The position numbers and the translations under genes are program-made. DNA of 64,000 nt from Algoriphagus locisalis. Lineage in GTDB: Bacteria; Bacteroidota; Bacteroidia; Cytophagales; Cyclobacteriaceae. Within the stretch, counting starts at the first letter, position 1, and each line of letters opens with the position of its first letter. Positions 17,441 to 25,277 of the stretch are shown here, piece by piece. The notes beneath the pieces were generated by a model. The model saw only the letters and a list, made by a program, of their open reading frames with translations, had not been told where the DNA came from and did not search any database. The stretch spans positions 663,625 through 727,624 of the forward strand of contig NZ_FPBF01000001.1 of assembly GCF_900116615.1 (NCBI RefSeq), given 5' to 3'.

Positions 17441-19138
17441 TTACTTGTTTGCGATTAGAGTTGGAGTGAGTGTGCCATTGAAAGGAAATGATCCAAATTC
17501 TCCGACTGACATAGTGGCGTCGTAGCTACCTTCACTTACTTCACCGGTTACATTTACCAGTATTTCCATTCCATTTGCAGTGACAGTAAAAGAAAATGAT
17601 AGACTACTACCATCCAAAACTACATTGCTGATAGGAGCAGTTGCCTTACCGGATCCAGATGGGTCGTCGTAGGTGATAGTTCCTGTATAGCTAGTACCAT
17701 CCTTTTGAATAGCTAATACCCCAGTGCCTGATCCAGCAGGGCTTTCTGAAGTATATTCCCAGTTGCCATCAATTTTTACAGATCCATCACTATTACCTCC
17801 TGTTGAGGCTTTCTTTTTAGGCTTTGTCTCATAGTCGAAAATGATACCATCTACTACCACATGCTTGATTTGAGAATCTTCTGCAAATAATGAATCAGTA
17901 CTCAAAATCAAGTTTGCCATTTTTCCTTTTTCAATAGATCCAGCCACTTTAGACAATCCCAAGATTGAAGCTGGGTTTGTAGTCAATGCAGCAAGTGCAG
18001 CTTCCTCAGAAAGGCTATTTTCGATCATTTTCTGAAGTGCTTTCATGATATCCCCAGATTTCACACCTACTGTAGAGAATGCAAAAGGAATTCCAGCTTC
18101 TTCCAATTTAGACGCTTGAGCAATGGCGTCATCGTATGCTTTTTTCACTCTAGCATTCAAAGCCTTCACTTCCTCGGAGGCATCGTCTTTCATTGCTTTG
18201 ATTGCCTTATCGTCAGGAATTTCCAATTTGACCAATACAGCAGCTCCAGATGCTTTGATCACGTCCAGCACACCTTCATATTCTTCCAAGCCAGTCAAAA
18301 CCAGTTTAAATCCCTTTTCTTTTTGAAGGTTGATCGCTCTTCTGATCTCTAATTCTGAAGAAGTCGTAAACATCACAGGTATTTGACCAGAGGTAACTTC
18401 CTGCATAGCACTGTAGGTAGGGGTGATCTCAGGACGCTTTAGTCCAGCTACTGTGCTGTATTTCTGGGATCTTTCTGAAGTTAGCTTTGTGTTGTCATAC
18501 ACTTCACGGAATTTGGCCATTACACCAACTGCTGTTCCTGGATACATGCCTCTGGAACCTCTAAAATTTGCCGCAAGGGCAGTGTTTTCTTTTAAAAGGT
18601 TGGTAGAGTTTTCAGATCCCAGAAGGATTATTGCAGTTTTGCCGGCTATCATTCCTCCATCAGGGGTGATTTGAGCTACTGTAAATCCTACTTTTCTAAG
18701 GTCGTCAACTTTACTGTCTTTAATGGAAAATTGATCAACTGCAGATCTCCATGGGGTGATTCCTGCGATTTCATCTGGTGGATTTGAGGATACAAAGTCA
18801 TCCGGTCTATCTGGATCCTTTGGTCTGGTGATCCCTACATCGCTTGCCCCAGCAATAAATCCAGGGTAGATAAACAGAGAATCACCTGCGATGGTTTTTG
18901 TTTCCTTTGGTAGCGTAAGGTTACTTCCAACTCCTTGGATCAGTCCATCTTTAATGAGAACAGTGGCTTTTACCCCAGCTTGTCCTGGGGAAGTGAAGAC
19001 AGTTGCGTTGGTTATTGCATAGGTGTCTGTGATCGGTTTCTTACCCGTAGGATCACTTTGAGCTTGAGCTGAAGTGTAAGAAAATAATCCGGAAACCATG
19101 ATGCAAAAAACACCCGCATACAGTAGTGGTTTTTTCAT
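17441..19138 (-). CDS. Amidohydrolase-like exported protein, metal motif lost, with extra C-terminal beta domain
   Basis: First gene of the three-paralogue cluster, 565 residues, with a signal peptide ending SAQAQ (about residue 27). The amidohydrolase-like part (about 35-435) has the usual small beta domain and TIM-barrel helices. Its metal motif reads PGFIAGASDVG: the Asp and both His are replaced by A96, A98 and D100. The C-terminal NPASILGLSKVAGSIEKGK segment is typical of the family. Residues 455-560 add a Gly/Ser-rich beta domain (GNWEYTSESPAG, GTITYDDPSGSG, SFPFNGTLTPT), possibly a binding module. The gene probably encodes a non-catalytic relative. Confidence 0.83.
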   Translation of the reverse strand: MKKPLLYAGVFCIMVSGLFSYTSAQAQSDPTGKKPITDTYAITNATVFTSPGQAGVKATVLIKDGLIQGVGSNLTLPKETKTIAGDSLFIYPGFIAGASDVGITRPKDPDRPDDFVSSNPPDEIAGITPWRSAVDQFSIKDSKVDDLRKVGFTVAQITPDGGMIAGKTAIILLGSENSTNLLKENTALAANFRGSRGMYPGTAVGVMAKFREVYDNTKLTSERSQKYSTVAGLKRPEITPTYSAMQEVTSGQIPVMFTTSSELEIRRAINLQKEKGFKLVLTGLEEYEGVLDVIKASGAAVLVKLEIPDDKAIKAMKDDASEEVKALNARVKKAYDDAIAQASKLEEAGIPFAFSTVGVKSGDIMKALQKMIENSLSEEAALAALTTNPASILGLSKVAGSIEKGKMANLILSTDSLFAEDSQIKHVVVDGIIFDYETKPKKKASTGGNSDGSVKIDGNWEYTSESPAGSGTGVLAIQKDGTSYTGTITYDDPSGSGKATAPISNVVLDGSSLSFSFTVTANGMEILVNVTGEVSEGSYDATMSVGEFGSFPFNGTLTPTLIANK

Positions 19139-19402
19139 ATGATTGATTTGGTTTTGAATAAATTAGAATGATTGAAGCTGAGAACTGTTTTCTTCTTGCA
19201 AGGTTTGACAGAGCCAATCACTTCTAGATTGATGGTTGATAATAGAAAAGCAAGCTAATAAAAGGGATTTCGGAATCCTTTTGGAATTATTTTTCAACCC
19301 TTATTATTTGATCAATGGCAAGATATTGGATTTGAAATGCGATTTTAACTCTTCAAGAAACATCCTTCATTCCGAGATTTTATTTGACTGGTTAATTCGC
19401 TG

Positions 19403-19430
19403 TTGTTTTACACTTAAGATCTTATATTTG
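19403..19430 (+). promoter_or_regulatory. Promoter of the polysaccharide-like operon
   Basis: TTG (19403-19405), 17 nt, TATATTTG (19423-19430): an exact match to the Bacteroidota TTG/TAnnTTTG consensus. The ATG at 19454 lies 24 bp further on. The remaining bases of the 315-bp divergent gap 19139-19453 hold nothing else I can support. Confidence 0.75.
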
Positions 19431-19453
19431 ACACTAGTATCACCCCTAAAAAA

Positions 19454-19816
19454 ATGAAAAAAATCCTGATCATTGAGGATGATTTGCTTATATCTAGTTT
19501 AGTTCAGTTTCGCTTGAAAAAGGATGGATACGATACGGTCTTAGTAAAAGATGGTAATGCTGGCATTGCTGCGATTGATAGGGAAACCCTCGATCTAATC
19601 ATTACCGATGTCATGATTCCTTTCAAAAATGGAATTGAAATAATCCATCATGCGATAAAAACGAAGCCACAGACGCCTATAATCGTGCTGAGCTCCCTAG
19701 GTGAAGAAGAAAAAATTGTCCTGGAAGCATTCAACCTAGGTGTGGCAGATTTTATTCCTAAGCCGTTTAACCCGAATGAGCTTGCTATTCGTGTTAAACG
19801 AATTCTCAGATCCTAA
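19454..19816 (+). CDS. Single-domain response regulator
   Basis: 120 residues that form a receiver (REC) domain and nothing else. The acidic pair is E8/D9/D10 (IIEDD), the phosphorylated Asp is D52 (IITDVMIPFKNG), followed by S80 (IIVLSS) and K103 (IPKPFNP). It has no output domain, so it must act by protein contact. No histidine kinase is encoded nearby, so its donor is elsewhere. It is the promoter-proximal gene of a tight operon: three bases separate its stop from the HEAT-repeat gene. It probably conveys a phosphorylation signal to the membrane assembly encoded downstream (inference). Confidence 0.9.
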   Translation: MKKILIIEDDLLISSLVQFRLKKDGYDTVLVKDGNAGIAAIDRETLDLIITDVMIPFKNGIEIIHHAIKTKPQTPIIVLSSLGEEEKIVLEAFNLGVADFIPKPFNPNELAIRVKRILRS

Positions 19817-19819
19817 TAC

Positions 19820-21379
19820 ATGAAAGGTAAAAGGGCCTTACTACTTGTGTTCTTATTTTTTTTGATGATCAAAACCGAAGAGGTTTTAGGTCAGGAAGAG
19901 CAAGTATTGCCTGATTCGGCTTCATTTGTGGATTTTTTAGTCAATCAGGGCGAAATTCTTGGCTTGGAGTTTTACTTGATTGATGAATCGACTGGGATTG
20001 CAGTTGACAGTGTTTTGATTTCGAATTCCAAAATTGGGCTATTCTCTGAATATGCTGCCGCCCTTGCTGCTAAAGACAGCCTTTTGCAGTCGGATTCTGT
20101 TGCTGCAGCTATTCAATTTTTGATTTATAAGGATCAGAATACCTACTCTGCTGCTTTAGAGTTTGTTTCAAACCTCCTTCGCAACAATGATATTTTAGCA
20201 AAAACGCCCAGTAATTTAACCGACAAGGATCTGATTTCTTTGGCTAATAGAGAACGGTATTCACCCTCCTTGACTGGAACATACGCCTATTTTGGTGACT
20301 ACAAAATATTTGCTGTTACCATCATAATCACCCTCTTTTTTATTTTTGCACTTGCAATGATCCTTTTTATGCTGATTTTCAAAGCAAGAAGAAACAGGAA
20401 GGAAGTATTGCAAACCCAGTACGATGAGCAGGTGATAGGCCCACTTTCAGAGATCTTATTTGAGAAAAGTCTGGAAGAATTAGAATCACTGAGTGATGAG
20501 GAACTTCATCAAAGTTTCCCTGCCAAACAGCTTAAAAAACCGCTGTACAATCAGGTTCTCGTGGACCGAATATTAGCGCTAAATAAGAAGATGAAGGGGG
20601 ATTTTAAGCTAAAGCTAAAAGCGCTCTACAAAAGATTGGGCTTGGACAAAGTGACCATAAATAAGCTGAAAAGCTCCAAATGGGATAAGGTGGTGACAGG
20701 TTTGGTGGAAGTGAATGAGATGGATTTGAGTGAGGCGCTGAAAGAAGTCAAGAAGCATGTGAATTCTCCTAATTTCTATATTCGCTCACAAGCTGTGGCT
20801 ACGGTGCTAAATCTATCCGAACATATTGATCTTTCATTTCTCCGGGATCAGGCTTTTCCGCTTTCCAGATGGCAACAAATGAATTATTTACGGATCATTA
20901 AATATTTACACGCAAACAGGGAATTGAACATTGAGAATTTGTTCGATTCAAAAAATCAAAGCATTAGATTGTTTGGCTACAAATTAGTTCGATTGATCGG
21001 AAGGGTAGATTTGTTGGCTCATTTGGAAGAAAAGTTTGCGAACGTCGCTGACGAAGAGAAGATCGAGATTATAAAGGCGTTCGAATATTTGGGAGTACCA
21101 AGTCATACAGAGTTGATAAATGCAAGCCTGAAATCAGAAAATACGCAATTAGTAACCATGGCAGCAAAGGCAGCTGGTAGTATTGGAGACGAGCTGTCTG
21201 CCAGGATTATTTTGGATTTACTAGCTGAGAATCCGAAATTTAGACTCAAGATGACATTGCTGAAAAGCCTTCAAAGTTTAGATCAAGCAAGCTATATAGG
21301 GTTTGTAAAAGCTGATTCTACTGCAGACACCCAAACAATCAACAGTCACCTTTCAGACCCACTTTTAGCAGATGTATAG
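19820..21379 (+). CDS. Membrane protein with periplasmic N-terminus and cytoplasmic HEAT-like repeats
   Basis: 519 residues. A signal-like segment ends at VLGQ (about residue 25), a periplasmic helical region follows (about 30-160), then one span (residues 163-187, rich in I, L and F), then KARRNRKEV facing the cytoplasm. From about 270 onward repeated helical pairs (SPNFYIRSQAVATVLNL, NQSIRLFGYKLVRLIG, NTQLVTMAAKAAGSIG) look like HEAT repeats. HEAT repeats mediate protein contact, so it could link the response regulator to the synthase. Its last 8 bp overlap the glycosyltransferase gene, which suggests translational coupling. No catalytic motif is visible. Confidence 0.75.
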   Translation: MKGKRALLLVFLFFLMIKTEEVLGQEEQVLPDSASFVDFLVNQGEILGLEFYLIDESTGIAVDSVLISNSKIGLFSEYAAALAAKDSLLQSDSVAAAIQFLIYKDQNTYSAALEFVSNLLRNNDILAKTPSNLTDKDLISLANRERYSPSLTGTYAYFGDYKIFAVTIIITLFFIFALAMILFMLIFKARRNRKEVLQTQYDEQVIGPLSEILFEKSLEELESLSDEELHQSFPAKQLKKPLYNQVLVDRILALNKKMKGDFKLKLKALYKRLGLDKVTINKLKSSKWDKVVTGLVEVNEMDLSEALKEVKKHVNSPNFYIRSQAVATVLNLSEHIDLSFLRDQAFPLSRWQQMNYLRIIKYLHANRELNIENLFDSKNQSIRLFGYKLVRLIGRVDLLAHLEEKFANVADEEKIEIIKAFEYLGVPSHTELINASLKSENTQLVTMAAKAAGSIGDELSARIILDLLAENPKFRLKMTLLKSLQSLDQASYIGFVKADSTADTQTINSHLSDPLLADV

Positions 21380-22835
21380 TTTCCTGTTTTATCTGATCAT
21401 GGAAGTGTTGGGAGCTATATTCTTTTTCCTTAGCTTCTCTGTAATCCTCATTTATGTGTTGATTATGATTCTGAGTGCACTTGAAATGCGGGATCATAGA
21501 AGGAAAAATAGATTTGCGGACTATCAGGACATTATCACATCTCCGATCGCTCCGGGTGTTTCAATTTTAGCTCCTGCATACAATGAAGGAGAGTCGATTG
21601 TCCAAAATGTCAAAAGTCTGCTTTCTCTACACTATGGGAAATTCGAAGTAATCATCATCAATGATGGTTCCAAAGACGATACCCTAGCTAAACTCATCAC
21701 TGCATTTGAATTGGAAATCACTGATTTTGCTTACAATGAGGAAATTGATGCGGCTCCGGTTCGTGGTATTTACAAGTCCAATAATCGCTCTTACAGCAGA
21801 CTTGTAGTTATTGATAAAGAGAATGGTGGAAAAGCAGATGCTTTAAATGCCGGTATCAATGTGTCTTCAAAGGAAATATTGGCTTGCATCGATGTGGACT
21901 GCATTCTTTCCCATGAGTCCCTCACCAGAATGATACGTCCCTTTATGGAGGAGACGAACCGAAAAGTCATAGCTGTGGGTGGAGCCATAGGAATTGCCAA
22001 TAACTGTGATGTACAGGATGGTACAGTGACTTCTTATCGAGTTCCGACCACGCTTTTGGGAAGATTTCAGGTGATTGAATACTGTAGAGCATTTTTGATG
22101 GGGAGAATGGCCTGGACCAGAGTGAATGGCCTGATGCTGATATCTGGAGCTTTTGGATTTTTCAATAGAGAATTGGTGGTAGAAGTAGGAGGGTATTTCC
22201 CAAAGACTGTTGGCGAAGATATGGAGCTGGTGGTACGGATGCGCCGCTACATGGAGGAGCGTAATATGCCCTATAAGGTAGGATTTGTACCTGATCCGCT
22301 TTGTTGGACAGAAGTACCTGAAGATGAGGCAGTGCTCTCCAGACAGCGTAACCGCTGGATTCGTGGTACAATCGAAACCTTACAACTTCACAGAGTGATC
22401 CGAATGAATCCAAATTACAAGACGTTAGGAATGGTCTCTTATCCTTATTGGAATGTATATGAGAAAATGGCCCCCGTTCTGGAATTACTTGGTGTCATCT
22501 ATACCTTTATTCTGATTGTTATCGGCGATTTCTCTGCATTCTATTTCATCGCGTTGTTTATTGTTCTGTATCTGCTATCCATACTAGTTTCCTCTTTTAG
22601 CATACTGTATGAGCAGCTTTCATATAATAATTACAAGGATAAAAAAGATCTCAATAAGTTGATAATGACCGTTTTCCTTGAGCCTATGTTTATCCACCCA
22701 AAGATTGTTTTTTGGGGATTAGGCGGACATTGGGATTTTATCAAAGGAAAAGGAGGCTGGGGCCAAATGATCCGAACTGGCTTTAAAAAATCAGAGGATA
22801 AAAAGAATATTGAGCCAATTACTTTAAATTCTTAA
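21372..22835 (+). CDS. Processive family 2 glycosyltransferase (PgaC/cellulose-synthase-like)
   Basis: 487 residues. Two N-terminal spans (about 3-36), a GT-A domain, then three C-terminal spans (about 370-415). The family 2 motifs are intact: ILAPAYNEGE with the D98-containing IINDGS, DxD at D174-D176 (IDVDC), the acceptor-site E282-D283 (GEDMEL) and QxxRW as QRNRW (325-329). This set marks processive polymer synthases such as PgaC or HasA. No PilZ domain is attached. It begins inside the end of the HEAT gene, and the TPR/barrel gene follows after 4 bp. The polymer is unknown; GlcNAc-type is the most natural guess, with low certainty. Confidence 0.88.
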   Translation: MYSFLFYLIMEVLGAIFFFLSFSVILIYVLIMILSALEMRDHRRKNRFADYQDIITSPIAPGVSILAPAYNEGESIVQNVKSLLSLHYGKFEVIIINDGSKDDTLAKLITAFELEITDFAYNEEIDAAPVRGIYKSNNRSYSRLVVIDKENGGKADALNAGINVSSKEILACIDVDCILSHESLTRMIRPFMEETNRKVIAVGGAIGIANNCDVQDGTVTSYRVPTTLLGRFQVIEYCRAFLMGRMAWTRVNGLMLISGAFGFFNRELVVEVGGYFPKTVGEDMELVVRMRRYMEERNMPYKVGFVPDPLCWTEVPEDEAVLSRQRNRWIRGTIETLQLHRVIRMNPNYKTLGMVSYPYWNVYEKMAPVLELLGVIYTFILIVIGDFSAFYFIALFIVLYLLSILVSSFSILYEQLSYNNYKDKKDLNKLIMTVFLEPMFIHPKIVFWGLGGHWDFIKGKGGWGQMIRTGFKKSEDKKNIEPITLNS

Positions 22836-22839
22836 CAGC

Positions 22840-24069
22840 ATGCAAAAAGCCCTTATACTTCTATTTTTATCTATGGCTCTAACTTTAAGCGTAAAGGCTC
22901 AGGATTCATTTGATCCGGATGTATTGCTTGTGGATGCCAGAACGCTGATTTTGGATGGTAACTATTTAGAAGGTAGAAAAATAGCTTTCAGGGCGCTCTC
23001 ACAGTATCCTGATTATGCGGATATTTTGATTTTGGTGGGCAGAAGCTATGCTTGGGAAGGCAAAAACGATTCAGCATCTATCTACCTTGAGCGTGCCATT
23101 ATTGCTTCTCCTGATTATGAGGATGGGTATTCAGCCTATTTGGATAATTTGTCCTGGGCTGAGCAATACGATAAAGCCGACACAGTTTTAGCCAAGGCTA
23201 GACAAAACTTTGGAACGCCACTCCCAGAGGGATTGAGATATAAGGAATCTAGGCTTTTGTACTATAAAGAGGATTACAACGCAGCTTATGATATCGCCGA
23301 GGATCTTTTTGAGAAGAAATACAAGAATGAAGATTTGCTTGATTACATGCAAACCTTGCAGCGCCTCAGACGGAATAATGCTGTGGGAATGACCTACGAT
23401 TATGATTCCTTTGAAGGTGATTTGACCCCGTGGAACACGTTTTCCTTTTATGCGAGAACCCGCACAAATCTTACTGGAACATTAATAGCCAGGGTGACTC
23501 AATCGTCCAGATTTGATGACAATGGGATGCTTTTTGAATTAGATGCTTATCCTTCATTGGGCAAAAAAGCCTATGCATATGTCAATGTAGGAGGATCTTC
23601 AGCAAGTTTCTTTCCCGATTTCCGATTGGGTGCATCAGTCTATTATAACCTTCCCAAAGCATGGGAAGTAGAAGGTGGATTTCGATACTTACAGTTTGCT
23701 GAAGCTACCTACATCTACACCGCCTCAGTAGGAAAATATGTAGGCAATTGGTGGTTTAATCTCCGTGGGAATTTGATTCCAGGAACGGGAAATAGCCTAG
23801 GAACTTCGGGAAACTTGCAGGCTCGGTATTATTTCAAAACAGGAGAGGATTTTTTCTCCATGCAATTGAGCACTGGAGTTTCTCCTGACGAGGAAACCCG
23901 TGATCCTACCCAACTTTTGAATTCCTACCGGGCTAGGGCAGGATACCAGCAATTGCTCACAGACCGTTTTATGGTGTATGCTTTTACGGGCTATAGCCGC
24001 GATGAATTAGGACCGGATAGATTTAGAAACAACTTCAATTTTTCATTGGGAGTTGAATATAGATTTTGA
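22840..24069 (+). CDS. TPR plus YaiO-like outer-membrane beta-barrel protein
   Basis: 409 residues. The signal peptide ends VKAQ (about residue 20). TPR-like helices follow (about 25-180: YLEGRKIAFRALSQYPDYADI, SASIYLERAIIASPDYEDG). A beta-barrel of YaiO type runs from about 185 to the end (aromatic alternate strands, terminal GVEYRF with the C-terminal Phe of outer-membrane proteins). The TPR-plus-barrel layout parallels PgaA/BcsC exporters of exopolysaccharide. Its place after a processive synthase supports an export role. Its stop TGA overlaps the ATG of the next gene. Confidence 0.82.
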   Translation: MQKALILLFLSMALTLSVKAQDSFDPDVLLVDARTLILDGNYLEGRKIAFRALSQYPDYADILILVGRSYAWEGKNDSASIYLERAIIASPDYEDGYSAYLDNLSWAEQYDKADTVLAKARQNFGTPLPEGLRYKESRLLYYKEDYNAAYDIAEDLFEKKYKNEDLLDYMQTLQRLRRNNAVGMTYDYDSFEGDLTPWNTFSFYARTRTNLTGTLIARVTQSSRFDDNGMLFELDAYPSLGKKAYAYVNVGGSSASFFPDFRLGASVYYNLPKAWEVEGGFRYLQFAEATYIYTASVGKYVGNWWFNLRGNLIPGTGNSLGTSGNLQARYYFKTGEDFFSMQLSTGVSPDEETRDPTQLLNSYRARAGYQQLLTDRFMVYAFTGYSRDELGPDRFRNNFNFSLGVEYRF

Positions 24070-25277
24070 TGAAAAAGCTACTCACACAAGAATCGATCAT
24101 CTCGCTTAGAAGGATATTTCCTTTTCTGTTTGTTTTGATTTTTGTTCCCCTGTTTAGCTATTTATTATGGCTGATCTATCCATCCAAAGAGCTGGAAGTT
24201 TTGATCATAGACAAAACTGTTCCTTCGGATAGTTACCAAGAGCATCAATCAATTTTCTGGACGTTGGAGCATTTGAAATTCAAGAATTCGGATGGGGAGT
24301 TTTATCAGAAAGAGAGAGACTACATGGGCTTTTATCCGGATACTTCTGCTTCATTTGGGACTTTCAGAGACTTCAATCAACTATCTGAAAACGAGATAGT
24401 AGAGAAAGCAAATGAACTCGATGTACTCTTCTTGACAGATACTTACGGTGTATTTGAAAATGATTTTAAAGAGGGGAATTCAGAAGAGTTTTCCAAGAAG
24501 ATTTATGGAGGATTAAACCGAGGTGATATAAATCTGCTAAGAGAAGTAGTCGCTCAGAATAAAACTATAGTAGCAGAATTCAACACTATGGCTTCCCCAA
24601 CCTCGGTAGGGATTCGAACCGAATTTGAAAATTTGATGGGGATCAAATGGACAGGATGGATTGGAAGATATTTTGATCAATTGGATACTACTGTCAATAA
24701 AAATATCCCCAAGTGGCTTATTAGTCAGTACCTAGAACAGCATGAAAATACCTGGGTTTCACCTGGTCCTGGAATTGTGTTTGTGCATGAAAATAGTACG
24801 GTGGAAGTTTTTACCAATGGGGTAGATTATGTTGGAGAAACTCCGAAGATCCGTACCCAACGCATGAATCAACATGGCTTTAAGTTACCTGAAATTGTAC
24901 CTTATCCAGATTGGTTTGATGTGGTGCTCATCGAGCGTGATTATCAGGTGATTTCTTATTATGATATTGATCCTTCCGAACTTGGAAAGGAAAAGTTACG
25001 GGAGATGGGCTTGCCGAGGTTTTTTCCCGCGGCAGTCATTAAGGATATAGGAGGTGCACAATATTACTATTTTGCGGGGGATTTTTCAGATTTGAAGGAC
25101 TCCATGGGTTCACCTCATTTTTTGGGTTTACCTAGCCTTTGGAGAGGGTTTCATCTTATTAGCAATTTCAATGACCGGGAGAGTTTTTATTGGAACTACT
25201 ATTATCCTCTACTTTCACAGGTTTTAGAAAAAACTTATGAGAAAAAGAAAGAAAACCAGCTAGTTATCAGTAGGTAA
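24069..25277 (+). CDS. Unknown membrane-anchored periplasmic protein of the polysaccharide-like operon
   Basis: 402 residues from ATG 24069, in the TGATG overlap. I do not recognise a family with certainty. One span lies near residues 17-38. The rest is periplasmic with a Rossmann-like pattern of strands and helices (LEVLIIDKTVP, LDVLFLTDTYGVF, LLREVVAQNKTIVAEFNTM) that faintly recalls class I glutamine-amidotransferase-like folds. No catalytic triad can be assigned. Because PgaABCD-type systems carry a periplasmic modifying protein, this one may tailor or guide the polymer (inference). Its last 18 bp overlap the end of the convergent sulfatase-fold gene. Confidence 0.7.
   Translation: MKKLLTQESIISLRRIFPFLFVLIFVPLFSYLLWLIYPSKELEVLIIDKTVPSDSYQEHQSIFWTLEHLKFKNSDGEFYQKERDYMGFYPDTSASFGTFRDFNQLSENEIVEKANELDVLFLTDTYGVFENDFKEGNSEEFSKKIYGGLNRGDINLLREVVAQNKTIVAEFNTMASPTSVGIRTEFENLMGIKWTGWIGRYFDQLDTTVNKNIPKWLISQYLEQHENTWVSPGPGIVFVHENSTVEVFTNGVDYVGETPKIRTQRMNQHGFKLPEIVPYPDWFDVVLIERDYQVISYYDIDPSELGKEKLREMGLPRFFPAAVIKDIGGAQYYYFAGDFSDLKDSMGSPHFLGLPSLWRGFHLISNFNDRESFYWNYYYPLLSQVLEKTYEKKKENQLVISR

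Noticed and set aside
19236..19457. Plus-strand frame of 73 codons before the response regulator
   Set aside because: It overlaps the consensus promoter at 19403-19430 and the ATG at 19454, and its residues show no recognisable pattern.
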